Shown: positions 1 through 10,727 of the stretch, in pieces
Layout of the letters: each line of letters begins with the position of its first letter
Numbering within the stretch: the stretch's first letter is position 1
Assembly: GCA_035610365.1 (NCBI GenBank)
Contig: CM069432.1
Location: forward strand, 5,456,001 to 5,520,000
Direction: 5' to 3'
DNA: 64,000 nt
Source of the DNA: Aquatica leii
Lineage: Eukaryota > Arthropoda > Insecta > Coleoptera > Lampyridae
Position numbers and translations under genes: made by a program
Notes under the pieces: generated by a model
Database searches by the model: none
Told to the model about the DNA's origin: nothing
The model's input: only the letters and a program-made list of their open reading frames with translations

Positions 1-193
1 CAAATCCTTGATGACATTTAACGTCATTTGTTTTTCTCTCTCAAACACCCTTATTATTGCAGCTACCTTCAGCATGAAGTATTTCTCGTCTGGTGCTTCA
101 ATTATAAAATTATCGATTTTACCACGTGCTAAAATATTTGATGTCTTTGGGCGATATCCTTCTCCTTTTGGTTTCAAAAAAACAATTATGTAG
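1..193 (-). pseudogene. Unidentified coding-like fragment running off the left edge
   Basis: The minus strand stays open for about 64 codons without a stop from 193 to the window edge. The peptide has an ordinary mixed composition (VFLKPKGEGYRP near its start, EAPDEKYFML in the middle), unlike the low-complexity frames of the AT-rich flanks. The plus-strand ORF over the same bases looks like its shadow. I do not recognise the family. It lies beside a Helitron helicase relic on the same strand but does not read as Helitron helicase, so it may belong to another transposon or to cargo. Confidence 0.3.
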
Positions 194-244
194 TTTGTAA
201 TATATTTTGGTTATTTTTAGAACTACTTGTGGCTTACTTAAGGC

Positions 245-1071
245 CTAAACAGGCCAATGGGTTAATTTTAGTTTTTTTAGAGGCGTGCAAAGATTATGGG
301 GTGGCAATCCTGGCAAATCCAATGTAATGCAGCCATTACCAATGTTAATGAGTTGTATTTCTCTAGATCGATCATTTTGCAATTCGACAAGCATATTCTT
401 GCTTAAGTTTAGTATTTTAACGTATTTCCACAAAATGGGACTTTAAACGTGCATTGAGTTCATCCGCTGGCGTTAACCGTGGAATCACTGGTAATGTTTG
501 ACGAAAATTTCTTGCTAACAAAATCATCGCTCCACCAAATTGGATTGTTTCCAAAATCTTTCATATATCTGCCTAATGCCTCCAAAGACTTTTTATGTGC
601 CATCGTGCATTCATCCCACACTATCAATTTACATTGCTGCAAAACGTTTGCCATTGCTGAGTTCTTTGAAATGTTGCAGGTCGGAGTTTCGTTGCTTTGA
701 ATATTCAGTGGTAATTTTAGCGCTGAATGGGTGTTCGAACGCCTTCCAATAATGTGGCTGCAATACTAAGTGAAGCAAGTGCGAGTGCAATTTCATTATT
801 TGAGCGAACTGTTGCTAAGATCAATGAAATCAAAAACGTCTTTCCTGTACCACCTGGAGCGTCCAAAAACTAAATTTCTCTAATTCCATTATTTATCACT
901 TTCATATGTGAATTAAATACATTCTTTTGTTGTTGGTTTAACAGCGGAATATTTATTCGAACTGATTTGTTTAAAGCATCGAAATAGTAAAATTTTTCAC
1001 GTTGCAACTCTTGATTAAAAGCGTCGTACAGTGGGCGAAGAGGCGCGGTTATGCCTAATTCGTTTGGTTTG
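245..1071 (-). pseudogene. Helitron RepHel, helicase (Pif1-like) part, broken
   Basis: This is the C-terminal SF1/Pif1-type helicase of a Helitron rolling-circle transposase. On the minus strand, near 850-870, the peptide FLDAPGGTGKTF gives a Walker A motif (GGTGKT). Then comes NNEIALALASLSIAATLLEG, and near 600-640 the Walker B-like KLIVWDECTMAHKKSLEAL. After that comes the VELQNDRS region near 370-390. Upstream of Walker A the frame reads KPNELGITAPLRPLYDAF. Breaks visible: a stop just before FLDAPGG (about 870), a frameshift near 735-745, and truncation before the final helicase motifs. The Rep (HUH nickase) part is absent. In animals such proteins are known only from Helitrons, so family assignment is secure. 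I see no certain Helitron ends (5' TC, 3' hairpin plus CTRR). Confidence 0.85.
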
Positions 1072-1298
1072 TAGCATTTCGAGTTCTTCGACCCAAATTA
1101 CTGCGCCCACGTTTTGGCGGCATGGGTCTAAACGTAATCACACTGCACACGCAATTAGTTTTCAAGGAAACTGAAAATATAAAAGACAACCAAGAAACTG
1201 CCACGCACAGAATAATTATTGGTGAATAACAGGTACGATAATATTATTTTCTTTGATAATTAATTACAAAAAGAGATCGGTATAATTATGGAAATGTG

Positions 1299-1526
1299 GT
1301 GGAAATACGTCAAAGAGTATTTCCCAGTGCTGACGATCTCCAAAAGGGTGAAACGGCCGTACACTGGATCTCTCTGGTAGTAATTTCTGCAATTTTACTG
1401 ATATAGTTATTTTTCCCTATATTTGTTGGTGGATTGCAATCGTGTTATTATTTGATACGATTTTCGAATTTTCGCGGTTAGCAAATCCAACTACCAACAT
1501 GCTAAGATCACTATAGCACCAATTTG
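1299..1526 (+). repeat. Satellite-like repeat unit, copy 1
   Basis: A block of about 228 bp starting GTGGAAATACGTC and ending CACCAATTTG is repeated with about 90% identity by eye at 3686-3904. Its first 31 bases recur at 1639-1669. The spacing between copy 1 and that partial copy (340 bp) suggests tandem monomers. No ORF is seen. It may be a satellite monomer or a short non-autonomous element. Confidence 0.75.
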
Positions 1527-1638
1527 TTTACATTTTATACGTGGGCTCGTTAACCACGAGATGGCGCCAGCCACAATACTTTTATATGTTATTAGAACGA
1601 AACATGAATATAAGCTATAGAAATATATCAGTATTATT

Positions 1639-1669
1639 GTGGAAATACATCAGAGAGTATTTCCCAGTG
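1639..1669 (+). repeat. Truncated start of satellite-like repeat, copy 2
   Basis: Thirty-one bases (GTGGAAATACATCAGAGAG followed by TATTTCCCAGTG) repeat the start of the unit at 1299 and then stop abruptly where the jockey LINE begins. Nearly the same bases resume at 3686, just after the LINE tail, so the LINE sits inside this copy. The duplicated stretch could be a long target-site duplication. Confidence 0.7.
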
Positions 1670-3680
1670 AAAATTGTCTTGATGACAACATTAGCTTTTT
1701 TCAAACAACAGTCACAAATTCGCACAAACTTGCCACCACTTCAACTACTAAGAAACAGTCAAACTTTTTACCTCGTGATATCAAACAATTAATTCGACGC
1801 AAAAACCGCGTTAAACATAAATATCAACGCACCCTTAATCCCCAATACAAAAGATAGCTAAACAAACTACAATTAGAAGTTCGTCTAGCTCTAAATAATT
1901 TCAAAAACGAATTTTGGTCGTCTAAACTAGATTCTCTAAATCGCGACAACTCATTTTGGAGCATGCAAAAAATTTTGCGCAACGTTTCCGCTAAGCTTGA
2001 CACACCAATTCATCCTGCAAACGGTCTAGTTTATTCCCACGTTGAAAAAGCAGAATCACATGCTGACAATCTTGAACTACAATGCTCCCCCAACTACCAA
2101 ATCGCCGATCTTGACCGTATGGATAGAATAAATTCAAATGTTGTTAGATTTTTATCAAAAAATTATTTAGATCCATCACTTACTCCAGCTACTCCATTAG
2201 AAATCTCAAAAATTATACAATTTCTCAGAGATCGTAAAGCTCCTGGTCATGACAACATTTCTAATAAAATTATCAAAAACTTTTCTCAAAAAGCAATAAT
2301 GTACCTCACCGCTATCGTCAATGGTATACTAAGACTAGGCTATTTTCCGCGTGATTGGAAGATAGCAAATGTAATAGTTCTTCCAAAACCTTTAAAAGAT
2401 TACAAATTCCCACAAAACTACCGTCCGATAAGTCTCTTTCCTGCTATCTCCAAAATTGCCGAAACAATCATTCTCTCTCGTTTAAACTCAGAAATTTCCC
2501 GCTTAAAAATTCTTGCGGACGAGCAATTTGGTTTTCGCTCAAATCACTCTACAACTAATCAACTTCTCAGAGTCACAGAATTCTGTTACCATTCCATGTC
2601 TAACAATCAAGCCACTGGAGCAGTTTTCTTAGACGTTTCTAAAGCATTTGATCGAGTTTGACATGACGGCCTTGTTTACAAATTAATTTCGGTAAAACTT
2701 CATCCTCAATTAATACGCATCATCCATTCCTTTATCTCACATCGTCACTTTCGCATTAAACTACATAATGTTTTGTCCTCGATCAGACCCCTAGCAGCAA
2801 GAGTTCCGCAAGGATCTGTTTTTTTTCCCAACCCTTTATAACCCCCCAACATAGAGCTAGCACTATATGCTGACGACACCACCATCTTAGCCCGCTCCTG
2901 GCAAACAAAACACATAACTAACCGCCTACAATCAGCGCTTCTTAGACACATGGTTTACCGATTGGCTTGTCGACGTCAACGCTGAAAAAAATGCGGCGAT
3001 AATATTTTCTAGGAAACTAAAACATCATTCTCATGGTTAATTTACAATTTCCAATAATCAAATTCCTTGGTGTAATTCCGCCAAATACCTTGGCGTGATA
3101 TTAGACAAACGGTTAACCTTCTCCGCGCACATCGAATCCGCCGTCAATAAAGGTCGTGGTTTTCTTAATTCTTTAGCTCCTCCACTCTGTCGTAAGAGCA
3201 AATTAAATCTTAAAAACAAAATTCTTCTGTATAAATCTGTTATTAATCCCATTATGCTATATGCTTCCCCTGTCTGGAGTCAAGCCGCTAATTCCCAAAT
3301 TAACAAAATTCAAATCGTACAAAATAAATCCTTGAGACTCTCCTTCAACGCACCTTGGTTTGTCAGGAACAAAAACCTCTACCAATATGCTAACCTCTCT
3401 CTCATTAAAGACCAAATCTTAACAAGATCCAAATTACAAATATCCATAAATTCTATACATCCAAACCCACTTGTAAGGAATTCTACAAATTATGAAAAAT
3501 CACTCAGCAAGATAAAACGCCCAAAAACTATTCTTCTCAAAAATTAATAAACCAAGTATCCTATCCATGCCTTATACCAACACTATTCAACTTCACCATA
3601 TGACAATATCTTACAAGATGACGGGGTAAAAGCAATAATTCCTGGCCCATCTGAAAGAAGAAGATTAGATTAGATTAGTA
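1670..3680 (+). pseudogene. Jockey-clade LINE, 5'-truncated ORF2 reverse transcriptase
   Basis: This is the reverse-transcriptase half of a jockey-type non-LTR retrotransposon. The linker region runs from 1670. RT blocks follow: RDRKAPGHDNIS (about 2230), NYRPISLFPAISKIAE (about 2420), DEQFGFRSNHST (about 2520), VFLDVSKAFDRV (about 2630), ARVPQGSV (about 2800) and the catalytic YADDTTIL (about 2867). A C-terminal part YLGVILDKRLTFSAHI follows from 3095 to 3547. Breaks: a stop replaces the Trp of the AFDRVWH motif at 2659-2661, with a stop near 2838 and frameshifts near 2940-3090. The endonuclease and ORF1 are missing, as usual for 5'-truncated copies. The 3' end is a short GATTA microsatellite tail (3662-3678), typical of some jockey-group elements. 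Confidence 0.9.
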
Positions 3681-3685
3681 TAAGT

Positions 3686-3904
3686 GTGAAAATACATCAT
3701 AGAGTATTTCCCAGTGCTGATGGTCCCCAAAAGGGTGAAACGGCTGTACATTGGTTCTTTCTGGTGGCAATTTTTGCAATTTTACTGATATAGTTACTTT
3801 CCACTATATTCGTTGGTAGATTGCAATCGTGTATTATTCGATACTTTTTCCGCGGTTAGCAAATCCAACTACCAACATGCTAAGATCACTATAACACCAA
3901 TTTG
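3686..3904 (+). repeat. Satellite-like repeat, remainder of copy 2
   Basis: This matches the unit at 1299-1526 along its whole length (AGTATTTCCCAGTGCTGA, CCAAAAGGGTGAAACGG, CGGTTAGCAAATCCAACTAC, CACCAATTTG). It directly follows the jockey LINE tail. The sequence diverges from copy 1 at 3905. Confidence 0.75.
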
Positions 3905-3924
3905 AAAACATTTATATTATTATA

Positions 3925-4090
3925 TCAACAGTAATCTTTGAGGTTCTTCATAAGATCGTTTTAAGACTTTGTTTGCAATTTTTACCACATTTTCTTGTAC
4001 CAGTTTTCTATGTACACTAAACATAGATAGATTATTTAGACGGTTCTCTAGCATCGTTGACCTTAGCCATCTTTTAACACAACGCATATT
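3925..4090 (-). pseudogene. Possible hAT transposase C-terminus fragment
   Basis: The minus strand has an open stretch of about 55 codons beginning MRCVKRWLRSTMLENRLNNL and ending with a stop near 3928. The pattern LRSTM-x-x-RLNNLxMxxVxR resembles the last helices of the hATC dimerisation domain, where a basic segment is followed by RLxxLxxLxI. A poly-T run just upstream (about 4089-4113 on the plus strand) breaks the frame. The fragment lies between the satellite-like repeat and the 3' end of the next LINE. The assignment is tentative. Confidence 0.35.
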
Positions 4091-4294
4091 TTTTTTTATA
4101 ACTCTTTTTTTATTGTACCATCAGCCTGAAGTTTTCAAGCTATAGATACACTGTATGTCACATCGTTACTTATATACTAAACTTAACAATATCTCCTACA
4201 TGTATTGGAGGAGATAATCCATTGATTATATTATCTCCTTCAATAAATTAAGTTAATGCACTGGTTTAATTACACACTTTAATGTCTTTATATG

Positions 4295-5646
4295 TTAATT
4301 TTTAAATCTGTTTGTTAAGTCTGATGGTTTAAATCTTTTTAGCCGTCGGATTTCGTTGTCTTCATTTAACAAATTAACAGCTAATTCATTAACATGTGAT
4401 TCTATTTTTGTCTTATATTTTTCACTGTTTTTAGTTATTTCATCACGTACTGTAACTATTTTTAGGTCTTTAGGTAGCACTGTTTTTGGTATGTACCATG
4501 GAGCGTTAACTATGTTGCGAATAACTTTGTTTTGGAAGCGCTGTAGTATCTCAATATTTGATGTGCTAGCCGATCCCCAAAGGGGAATCCCATAAGTCCA
4601 TATGGGTTTTAATATTGCTTTGTATAATAGGAGTTTACTGTGTTGAGATAGCTGTGAGGTTTTTCCTAGCAACCAATACATCTGTCTATATTTTATGCCC
4701 AATTGTTTTCTCTTATTAAATATATGCGTTCGCCATGTTAGTCTTCTGTCAAGGTTGATTCCGAGGTATTTGACTTCCGTTCTTATAGGAATTTGGCAAT
4801 TATTCAAAGTAACTGGAGGACAATTGTTTCTCTTCATGGTAAATGTGATGTGGTTAGATTTGGTCTCATTAACTTGTATTCGCCATTTTGTTAGCCATGG
4901 TTGCAGCTTATTAAGATGGTTTTGTAAATTTGCAGATGCAATAATGTTATTATGATGCGTTGCCAATATTGCAATGTCATCCGCAAACGTTGCCATTGTT
5001 GTTATTTTCGTTGTTGGAAGATCCGCATATAGATTAAATAAAGGATTGGGCCGAGAATGCTCCCTTGCGTTACCCCAGCATTAATCGGACAAATATCAGT
5101 ATTCACCTCTTGATAGTGTATATAGAATTGTCTGTCTGTAAGATAGGATTTTAGGAGGGAATACATGGTATATGGTAATGATGTTTTAAGTTTAAATAAT
5201 AGTTCAACATGCCACACCTTGTCGAATGCTTGGTTGATGTCTATAAAAAGAGCTGAGCAGTACTGTTTCTGTTCTAGGGTGTTACTTATTTGATTGACTA
5301 GTCTGTGAATTTGCTCGATGGTTCCATGCCCTCTCCTGAATCCGTATTGGTGTTGAGGTATGAGTTTTGTATCCTCTACAGTTTGTAAAAGTCGTTTTAA
5401 GATTATTTTTTGAAGGATTTTAGAGAGTAGCGGTAGAAGGCTTATGGGTCTATAAGACTTAATTTCTGTTGGATCTTTGCCTTGTTTGAGTATCATTATA
5501 ATTCGTGCTATCTTCCACTGACTAGAGATGGAATTCTCTATGATACTTGTACAAGTCTGTGCCAAGAAAATTAGAATCGTGTTTCTTGTTGCCGCCTCTT
5601 TTAACACTTCCATAAAATCTAGTTCTCTAAGATTTTCTCTTGTCAT
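4295..5646 (-). pseudogene. Jockey-clade LINE ORF2 (RT plus C-terminus), one frameshift
   Basis: A reverse transcriptase reads from 5646 to 4295 on the minus strand. Motifs in order: SYRPISLLPLLSKILQ, QHQYGFRRGHGT, LFIDINQAFDKVWH, GVTQGSILGPILYLIY, then after a single-base frameshift near 5035, the catalytic FADDIAIL (about 4985). Next come WRIQVNETKSNHITFT, KYLGINLDRRLTWRTHI and the jockey C-terminal region with YGIPLWGSAS, ending in a stop at 4295. The 5' part (ORF1, endonuclease, early RT) is missing and the coding sequence stops where the TIR element begins at 5715. Apart from the one frameshift the 450-codon region is clean, so the insertion is moderately recent. Confidence 0.92.
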
Positions 5647-5714
5647 ACCTTTGTTCTTCCATAGTTTATACCATAATTTGGTTTCATTCTAGAAACATTC
5701 TAAATTAAATATAA

Positions 5715-6259
5715 AGCCCAGTCATTATAGGTTATCACCTGGAAGTAAATAGTACAAAGCTAAAAATTGGCAGTGATATAGATATATACATGATCCTTTC
5801 CAACATACCAAAGTTCACTATCAATCCTCCGCGTGCGTCAGCCGCCATATTACAAAATGGCGGACAAAAAAGCTTATTTGTTAATGACCTCGCTGATAAG
5901 CGCTCCAACGGTAAATTTTCAAGTAACATAAATTAAAGATCTTTAAAATCTCTACAAAAAATGTCATATACTATTTTATCGTAGGACTAAGTAGTAGTTT
6001 TCTCACAACATTAAGACCGAAAATCACATGGATAAAAAACGAAACTAGATATACTCCGGATCCTGAAAACAAATATTTTTATTACTTAATTTAACATTAT
6101 TATGGTTATGATACATAAAAAAATCAACTAGATATGACTCAAAGCTGTTATGGTATGACGTATTATATTAGGTAAATGTAAACCTGTGTTCCTTCTATCC
6201 TGTGGTTACGATAAGGAAACTAAACTGCAAAGTGGGCAACATTAAAATGATCTAACACT
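5715..6259 (+). repeat. Left terminal inverted repeat of the PIN/CXC element
   Basis: It aligns with the reverse complement of 10191-10727 over its full length, with scattered substitutions and small gaps (for example about 10 bp missing after ATTATAG and an extra ATGACTCAAAGC-type insertion near 6130). It contains an internal hairpin, CCGCCAT...ATGGCGG, at 5842-5863. Confidence 0.93.
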
Positions 6260-6289
6260 TACTGTATATATCTAGACCTTACATTATTT

Positions 6290-9200
6290 TTACGATTGCT
6301 CTCTTTCTTCGTCCTCTGATCCTTCTTCTTCCAGTGCGTGGTTTTTACACGCAGTTCCACGACAACGACCACATAATTGAGAACACGCAAGGCCTGCCTT
6401 TCTGCATTTGCAGCCACGAATGCAATCAGTCTTGCAGTTACATGTCATCAGATGAAGAAGTTCATCGAGTGCCGGAGGTGTTGTACTTGGCACAAGAATC
6501 AGCATGTCTGAAGCCTTACGCCATCCCCAGTTTATTGGCTTAATGGTGTCATTTTCTCCGTGCCAAATTTGTACCTGCACATACCCCTAAAAGAATGCAG
6601 ACGAGTTGCATCCGAAGTTGGAGGTAATGAGGCTAGCTCAAATGACGCCGTTACTTTCTGTCGTGTAATGGTCTTTTGGAATGTGACATATCGAAGACGC
6701 AATCATGAAAGGATCAGAATTTAGACAATTAAAAATTGATATTTCCTTTCTAAGATTTTTGTCTTCAGCCAAAATTTTGTAAGCGGATCTATTCCCTTTG
6801 CGAAATAGTGCTGACGTTAAATTGCAACCTGTCATCGCATGAAGGAACAGTATGCAATGCTTCATTTTGCCAATCGTACCTTGTATCTTACAGATATCAA
6901 ACACCTTGTCTTGCTTAGATTCTACCGCAGCTGGTTTCAGAAAATAGACAAGATGATTGTAGTGTGGCGTTGTCCGGGCCAAAAGCATCACTAAAATATC
7001 AGTAATATCAGTTCCAACTACAGTGACTGTTTTTCCACTGGAGTGAACTTCTAGTGCAGTGGACACAATCAGCGTATCAGCATCTGACGCTGCTTGATAC
7101 GTAGTGATATTCGACTGTTGAAACTTTGTGCGTAAAGCCTTTATTAATCGGGACTTGTTCTTTCTACTACCGAAAAAGTCACGCTGTTGTGTTGCAATGG
7201 TAGCTTCATCAAAAACAACTTCACGAGAGTTTGTATCAGCTCTCCGGAACTGTTCTTGACATTTTCTGGAAGGAGGACCATCGTATCCATCAAACACCAC
7301 AATGGAGGACGGCCCGTAATGAGTGAGGACGTAAGTTACATACGATGTAGAAATTTGACCATACGTTGATGAATGGGACCAGATAACCTTGTGCAGAAGA
7401 TAACGACCATCTATAACGTATACATTTTTATTAGAATAGCACCGTTCCGTACACGGCTCAAGCTTTTCGATAAAATCAGCAAGGACTGACTTTTGTGTCT
7501 TTCTCATTTTTGATCCATCGAAGAGGGAAGTGGGGTAGGGCGTAAGTTTGTAATGCATATATTGCTTAAATTGTAACTGCGATTTTAACACACACTTTGC
7601 GTATTGCAGGTGTCCTGCAGCATGTAAAAAGAGCAACATGCTTCGTATACATTCCAAATGCAGTATCCAATCTCCTGACTTTTCCGCTCTTATATATAAT
7701 TGCATTAGTGCTACCAACCGGTAACATTCTACCCAAAGCTTTGCTGCGCGACTTGTACTGGCAACTACTTCACATCGTTTTTCAAAACGTTCTGAAACTC
7801 TGATCAGTGTATCGTTGGTCACAAGGTATTCTGGCAAGCAGGAATTATCCATAAAATATGTTTGCAGATTACTGATCTTTCTCTTTGGAGTTTCCTCGAG
7901 GTCTGTCTGTTGCATCCACATTACTCCAATAGCCAATTGTGTGAATAAAATGTGCCCTAACAGATCGACTATAAGCGTGACCAGTCATCATGTGGCTAAT
8001 TGACGCTTTGGCATATACTAAGGACCACACATCTTCTAACCCATTTCGGCCCATGATTTATCCGATTGAACCCATATAGGACATTAACAGGTGAAAGCCA
8101 CCTAATCTTACTACAACATTCGTCAAATCTCCACTAATGTTGCTAGCGACGATATCAGATGCTTTAAGATATAGAGGCTGATCGAATGTTACAAAGCAAT
8201 GCTTCTGGTTTTGCTTTAGGCACTGAGAAGCTGCAAACTTAAGTGCAGTGTAAATGGTGCTCATATTGGAAGGATCTAACCTTATAAAAGGCAACGCTTC
8301 TACGCTACTAATATGGTAAGGTGTGCATTTCTCGAAACCGGTTTGCATAAATCCGTTCCACGAGGGAGTACTAAAAAAAACAGCAGGGGCGAAAGAAAAG
8401 ATCGAGGCCTGTAAGCGGACATCACTGCTTGTTCGAGGGCAGCTCGCTTCAACTCCAAACCTTCCGAGTCGATCTTTGATTGGAGTATTACGTCAAAGAA
8501 ACATCTTAGAGAATCCGGTATTGTAGATTTGAGACTTTCAACAGATAAGTGATGGACAGGAGGATATTCGTCCAAGTTGTTTACCAGAATTATTATGTCT
8601 TCTCTTATTATTTCTGCAGCAGTTTTGACTATTCGACGTCTTTCCTCGCATTTATCTTCTTTCTTTTCGGTATACCATGAGTTATGCAGAATTTTGTGAG
8701 CCGAATTCTTAAAACTGGCTACTGCCATCTGACCTGACTTTGCAGTTATAACGATGTTATCGCCATAGCGCTTCTGAAGTTTTAATTTTAGCCGTTTACT
8801 ACTGTATCCTTCGTGTTGATTCCCAAGATAACTTTGGAACAGGCTTGTCAAATCGGTAATAGAATATTGACATTCTTTGCTATTTTCCATGAACTGGCAA
8901 AGACTGTCAAATGCTGCTGTTAGCATGGGATCTTCAATTGTTCCACGGTGCCTAGTTGTTGCAGGTTCCTTACGGAATTCCAAATGACAATTTTGATGGT
9001 ATCTTGCCTCCGCCGCTACTAAATCACCTACGTTGTTAATACGTGCCAACACAGTCCGTCCTAATAAATCGTCTCTTTTTAAAGCATGAGCATTTTATTT
9101 ATTTTAAAGTTTTTTTGTTTTCAACATTTTTTTTTTGTTTCTAATCCACAAAACATACAGTGCGTTTTGAAATCAAATCCGTTCCCATCCAAAGCAGCTC

Positions 9201-9893
9201 GAGTGCGGGATTGAAGTTTTTTCTTTTCAGTCTCCGGAATCGGTTGCACCTTTTTAGCAGAAGCCTGGTTATTAGTTTTACTAGCATATGTTTTACGGCA
9301 AATTAAATGGAGTTTGATCTGCTTCCAGTTTTTTTTGATAAACCATCTTATCTTTGCACACTAGCGGCTCTTACAGTTGCCAGACCGAGTTTTACCACGT
9401 TATAAGATTTATCCGAAGAAGAAAATAGTTTCTCGCAAATGAGACAAGTTTCAAGGTTATTCGTTCTTGTAGGTATTAATTCAATTCGTACTAAAATGAA
9501 TCGAGCTAATCGTATATTGATTGAAAAATAACACAGGCCAACAAAAAAAAATTGTGATTTGAATTTGTTTATTTTTATGGAGTGGCTAAAATAATAGAGA
9601 ATCAACATTTTTTTGGTTCTAGCACGCACACTTTTTAAATAAGTTTTTAAGAAGTGATAACAAACCTTCGTGATAGGGATAAATGGTACTCGGATTTGAA
9701 TTCAGTAGGTCAAGATTATACAAAATCAGATATCAGATCAAAATCAACTTTCAAAAGATCAAAATTTGTTTGCCTGTGTAATCAAAGCAAACCTGCAATG
9801 GAGATAACTTATACTATGTACTTACCAATTACTGGTTCTATATATTTCGTTTTATTCGAGCACTTTGCATTGGATCTTTTTACACCATTATAA
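6290..9893 (-). pseudogene. PIN (FEN1/XPG-like) nuclease-CXC domain protein of a TIR element, broken
   Basis: A protein of about 1,000 residues is spread over several frames, reading from high to low coordinates. First comes a Cys-rich N-terminal exon-like piece (KCSNKTKYIEPVIG, about 9880-9824, followed by GTAAGT). Then CLICEKLF (about 9455), a Cys/His block ending FDFKTHCMFCG (about 9150), LVAAEARYHQNC (about 9010), FVTFDQPLYLKA and VVRLGGFHLLMSYMGSIG (8200-8060), and SISHMMTGHAYSR (about 7990). The nuclease-like domain (7450-6800) has VYVIDGRYLLHK, IVVFDGYDGPPSRK, ASDADTLIV, VVGTDITDILV and HAMTGCNLTSA, spaced like the acidic motifs of FEN1/XPG PIN-fold nucleases. The end is a Tesmin/TSO1-like CXC domain (CNCKTDC, CKCRKAGLACS, CGRCRG). 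Breaks: frame changes near 9060, 8300-8350, 8057, 7930 and 6600. The longest intact part is the 432-codon nuclease region. Some joins may be introns. Function is inferred from motifs only. Confidence 0.75.
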
Positions 9894-10190
9894 ATTTCAC
9901 AAATATAAGATACACAACATTACACTTTTAATGTCAATAGTTTTATAAACAAATGGTTATACACATAACAATAGTTAAGTAGGTAGGTACTTATTAATAT
10001 AATTATTCAAACTAAATTTGCAGTGATTTTAAAGCTTTTTGAAACAATAAAACACGAACACCTGCACGGATGACTAAGATCTGTAGTGACCAATTCGCTT
10101 GCACTACCCGTTTTACGCAAAGATGTTTGTATTTTAATAAATTTTGTAAATATTTAATTTCATGACCTGCGTATCTCTAGTTTCATTTTT

Positions 10191-10727
10191 AGTGTTAAAT
10201 CATTTTAATGTTACCTATTTTGCAGTTTAGTTTCTTTATCGTAACTATAGGATGGAAGGAACACAGGTTTATATTTACCTAATATAATACGTCATACCAT
10301 AACAACTCTAGTTGATTTTTTTATGTATCATAACCATAATAATGTTAAATTAAGAAATAAAAATATTTGTTTTCAGGATCCTGAGTATATCTAGTTTCAT
10401 TTTTTATCCATGTGATTCTAGGTCTTAATGTTGCGAGAAAACTACTAGTCCTACGATAAAATAGTATAAGGCATTTTTTGTAGAGATTTTAAAGATCTTT
10501 AATTTATGTTACTTAAAAATTTACCGTTGGAGCGCTTATAATCGAGATAATTAACAAATAAACTTTTTTGTCCGCCATTTTGTAATATGGCGGCTGACGT
10601 ACGCGGAGGATTGATGGTGAACTTTGGTATGTTGGAAAGGATCATGTAAACTATATCTCTGCCAATTTTCACTTTTGTACTATTTACTTCCAGGTTTAGT
10701 CGAAATTCTAACTATAATGACTGGGCT
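10191..10727 (+). repeat. Right terminal inverted repeat of the PIN/CXC element
   Basis: This is the inverted counterpart of 5715-6259 and ends CTATAATGACTGGGCT. It carries the same GGCGG/CCGCC hairpin at 10572-10593. The two arms differ at many single positions, so the element is not very recent. Confidence 0.93.

Larger units (their letters stand above)
5715..10727 (-). mobile_element. 5.0-kb TIR element carrying a PIN/FEN1-like plus CXC gene
   Basis: Two copies of about 540 bp in inverted orientation bound this segment. Both ends start AGCCCAGTCATTATAG and then share GGAAGTAAATAGTAC, CATGATCCTTTCCAACATAC, a GGCGG/CCGCC hairpin and so on, down to AACATTAAAATGAT. A single gene lies between them on the minus strand. 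No DDE transposase, RT or helicase is visible. The flanks show no clear target-site duplication: left ...AATATAA and right AAGGGATAA share at most AA. The design (long TIRs plus one gene) is that of a cut-and-paste element. The encoded protein belongs to a widespread set of animal hypothetical proteins rather than to any transposase superfamily I can name. Confidence 0.85.

Noticed and set aside
7187..8003. Plus-strand ORFs over 60 codons inside the PIN/CXC gene
   Set aside because: They are shadows of the minus-strand protein, which has recognisable motifs; the plus peptides do not.
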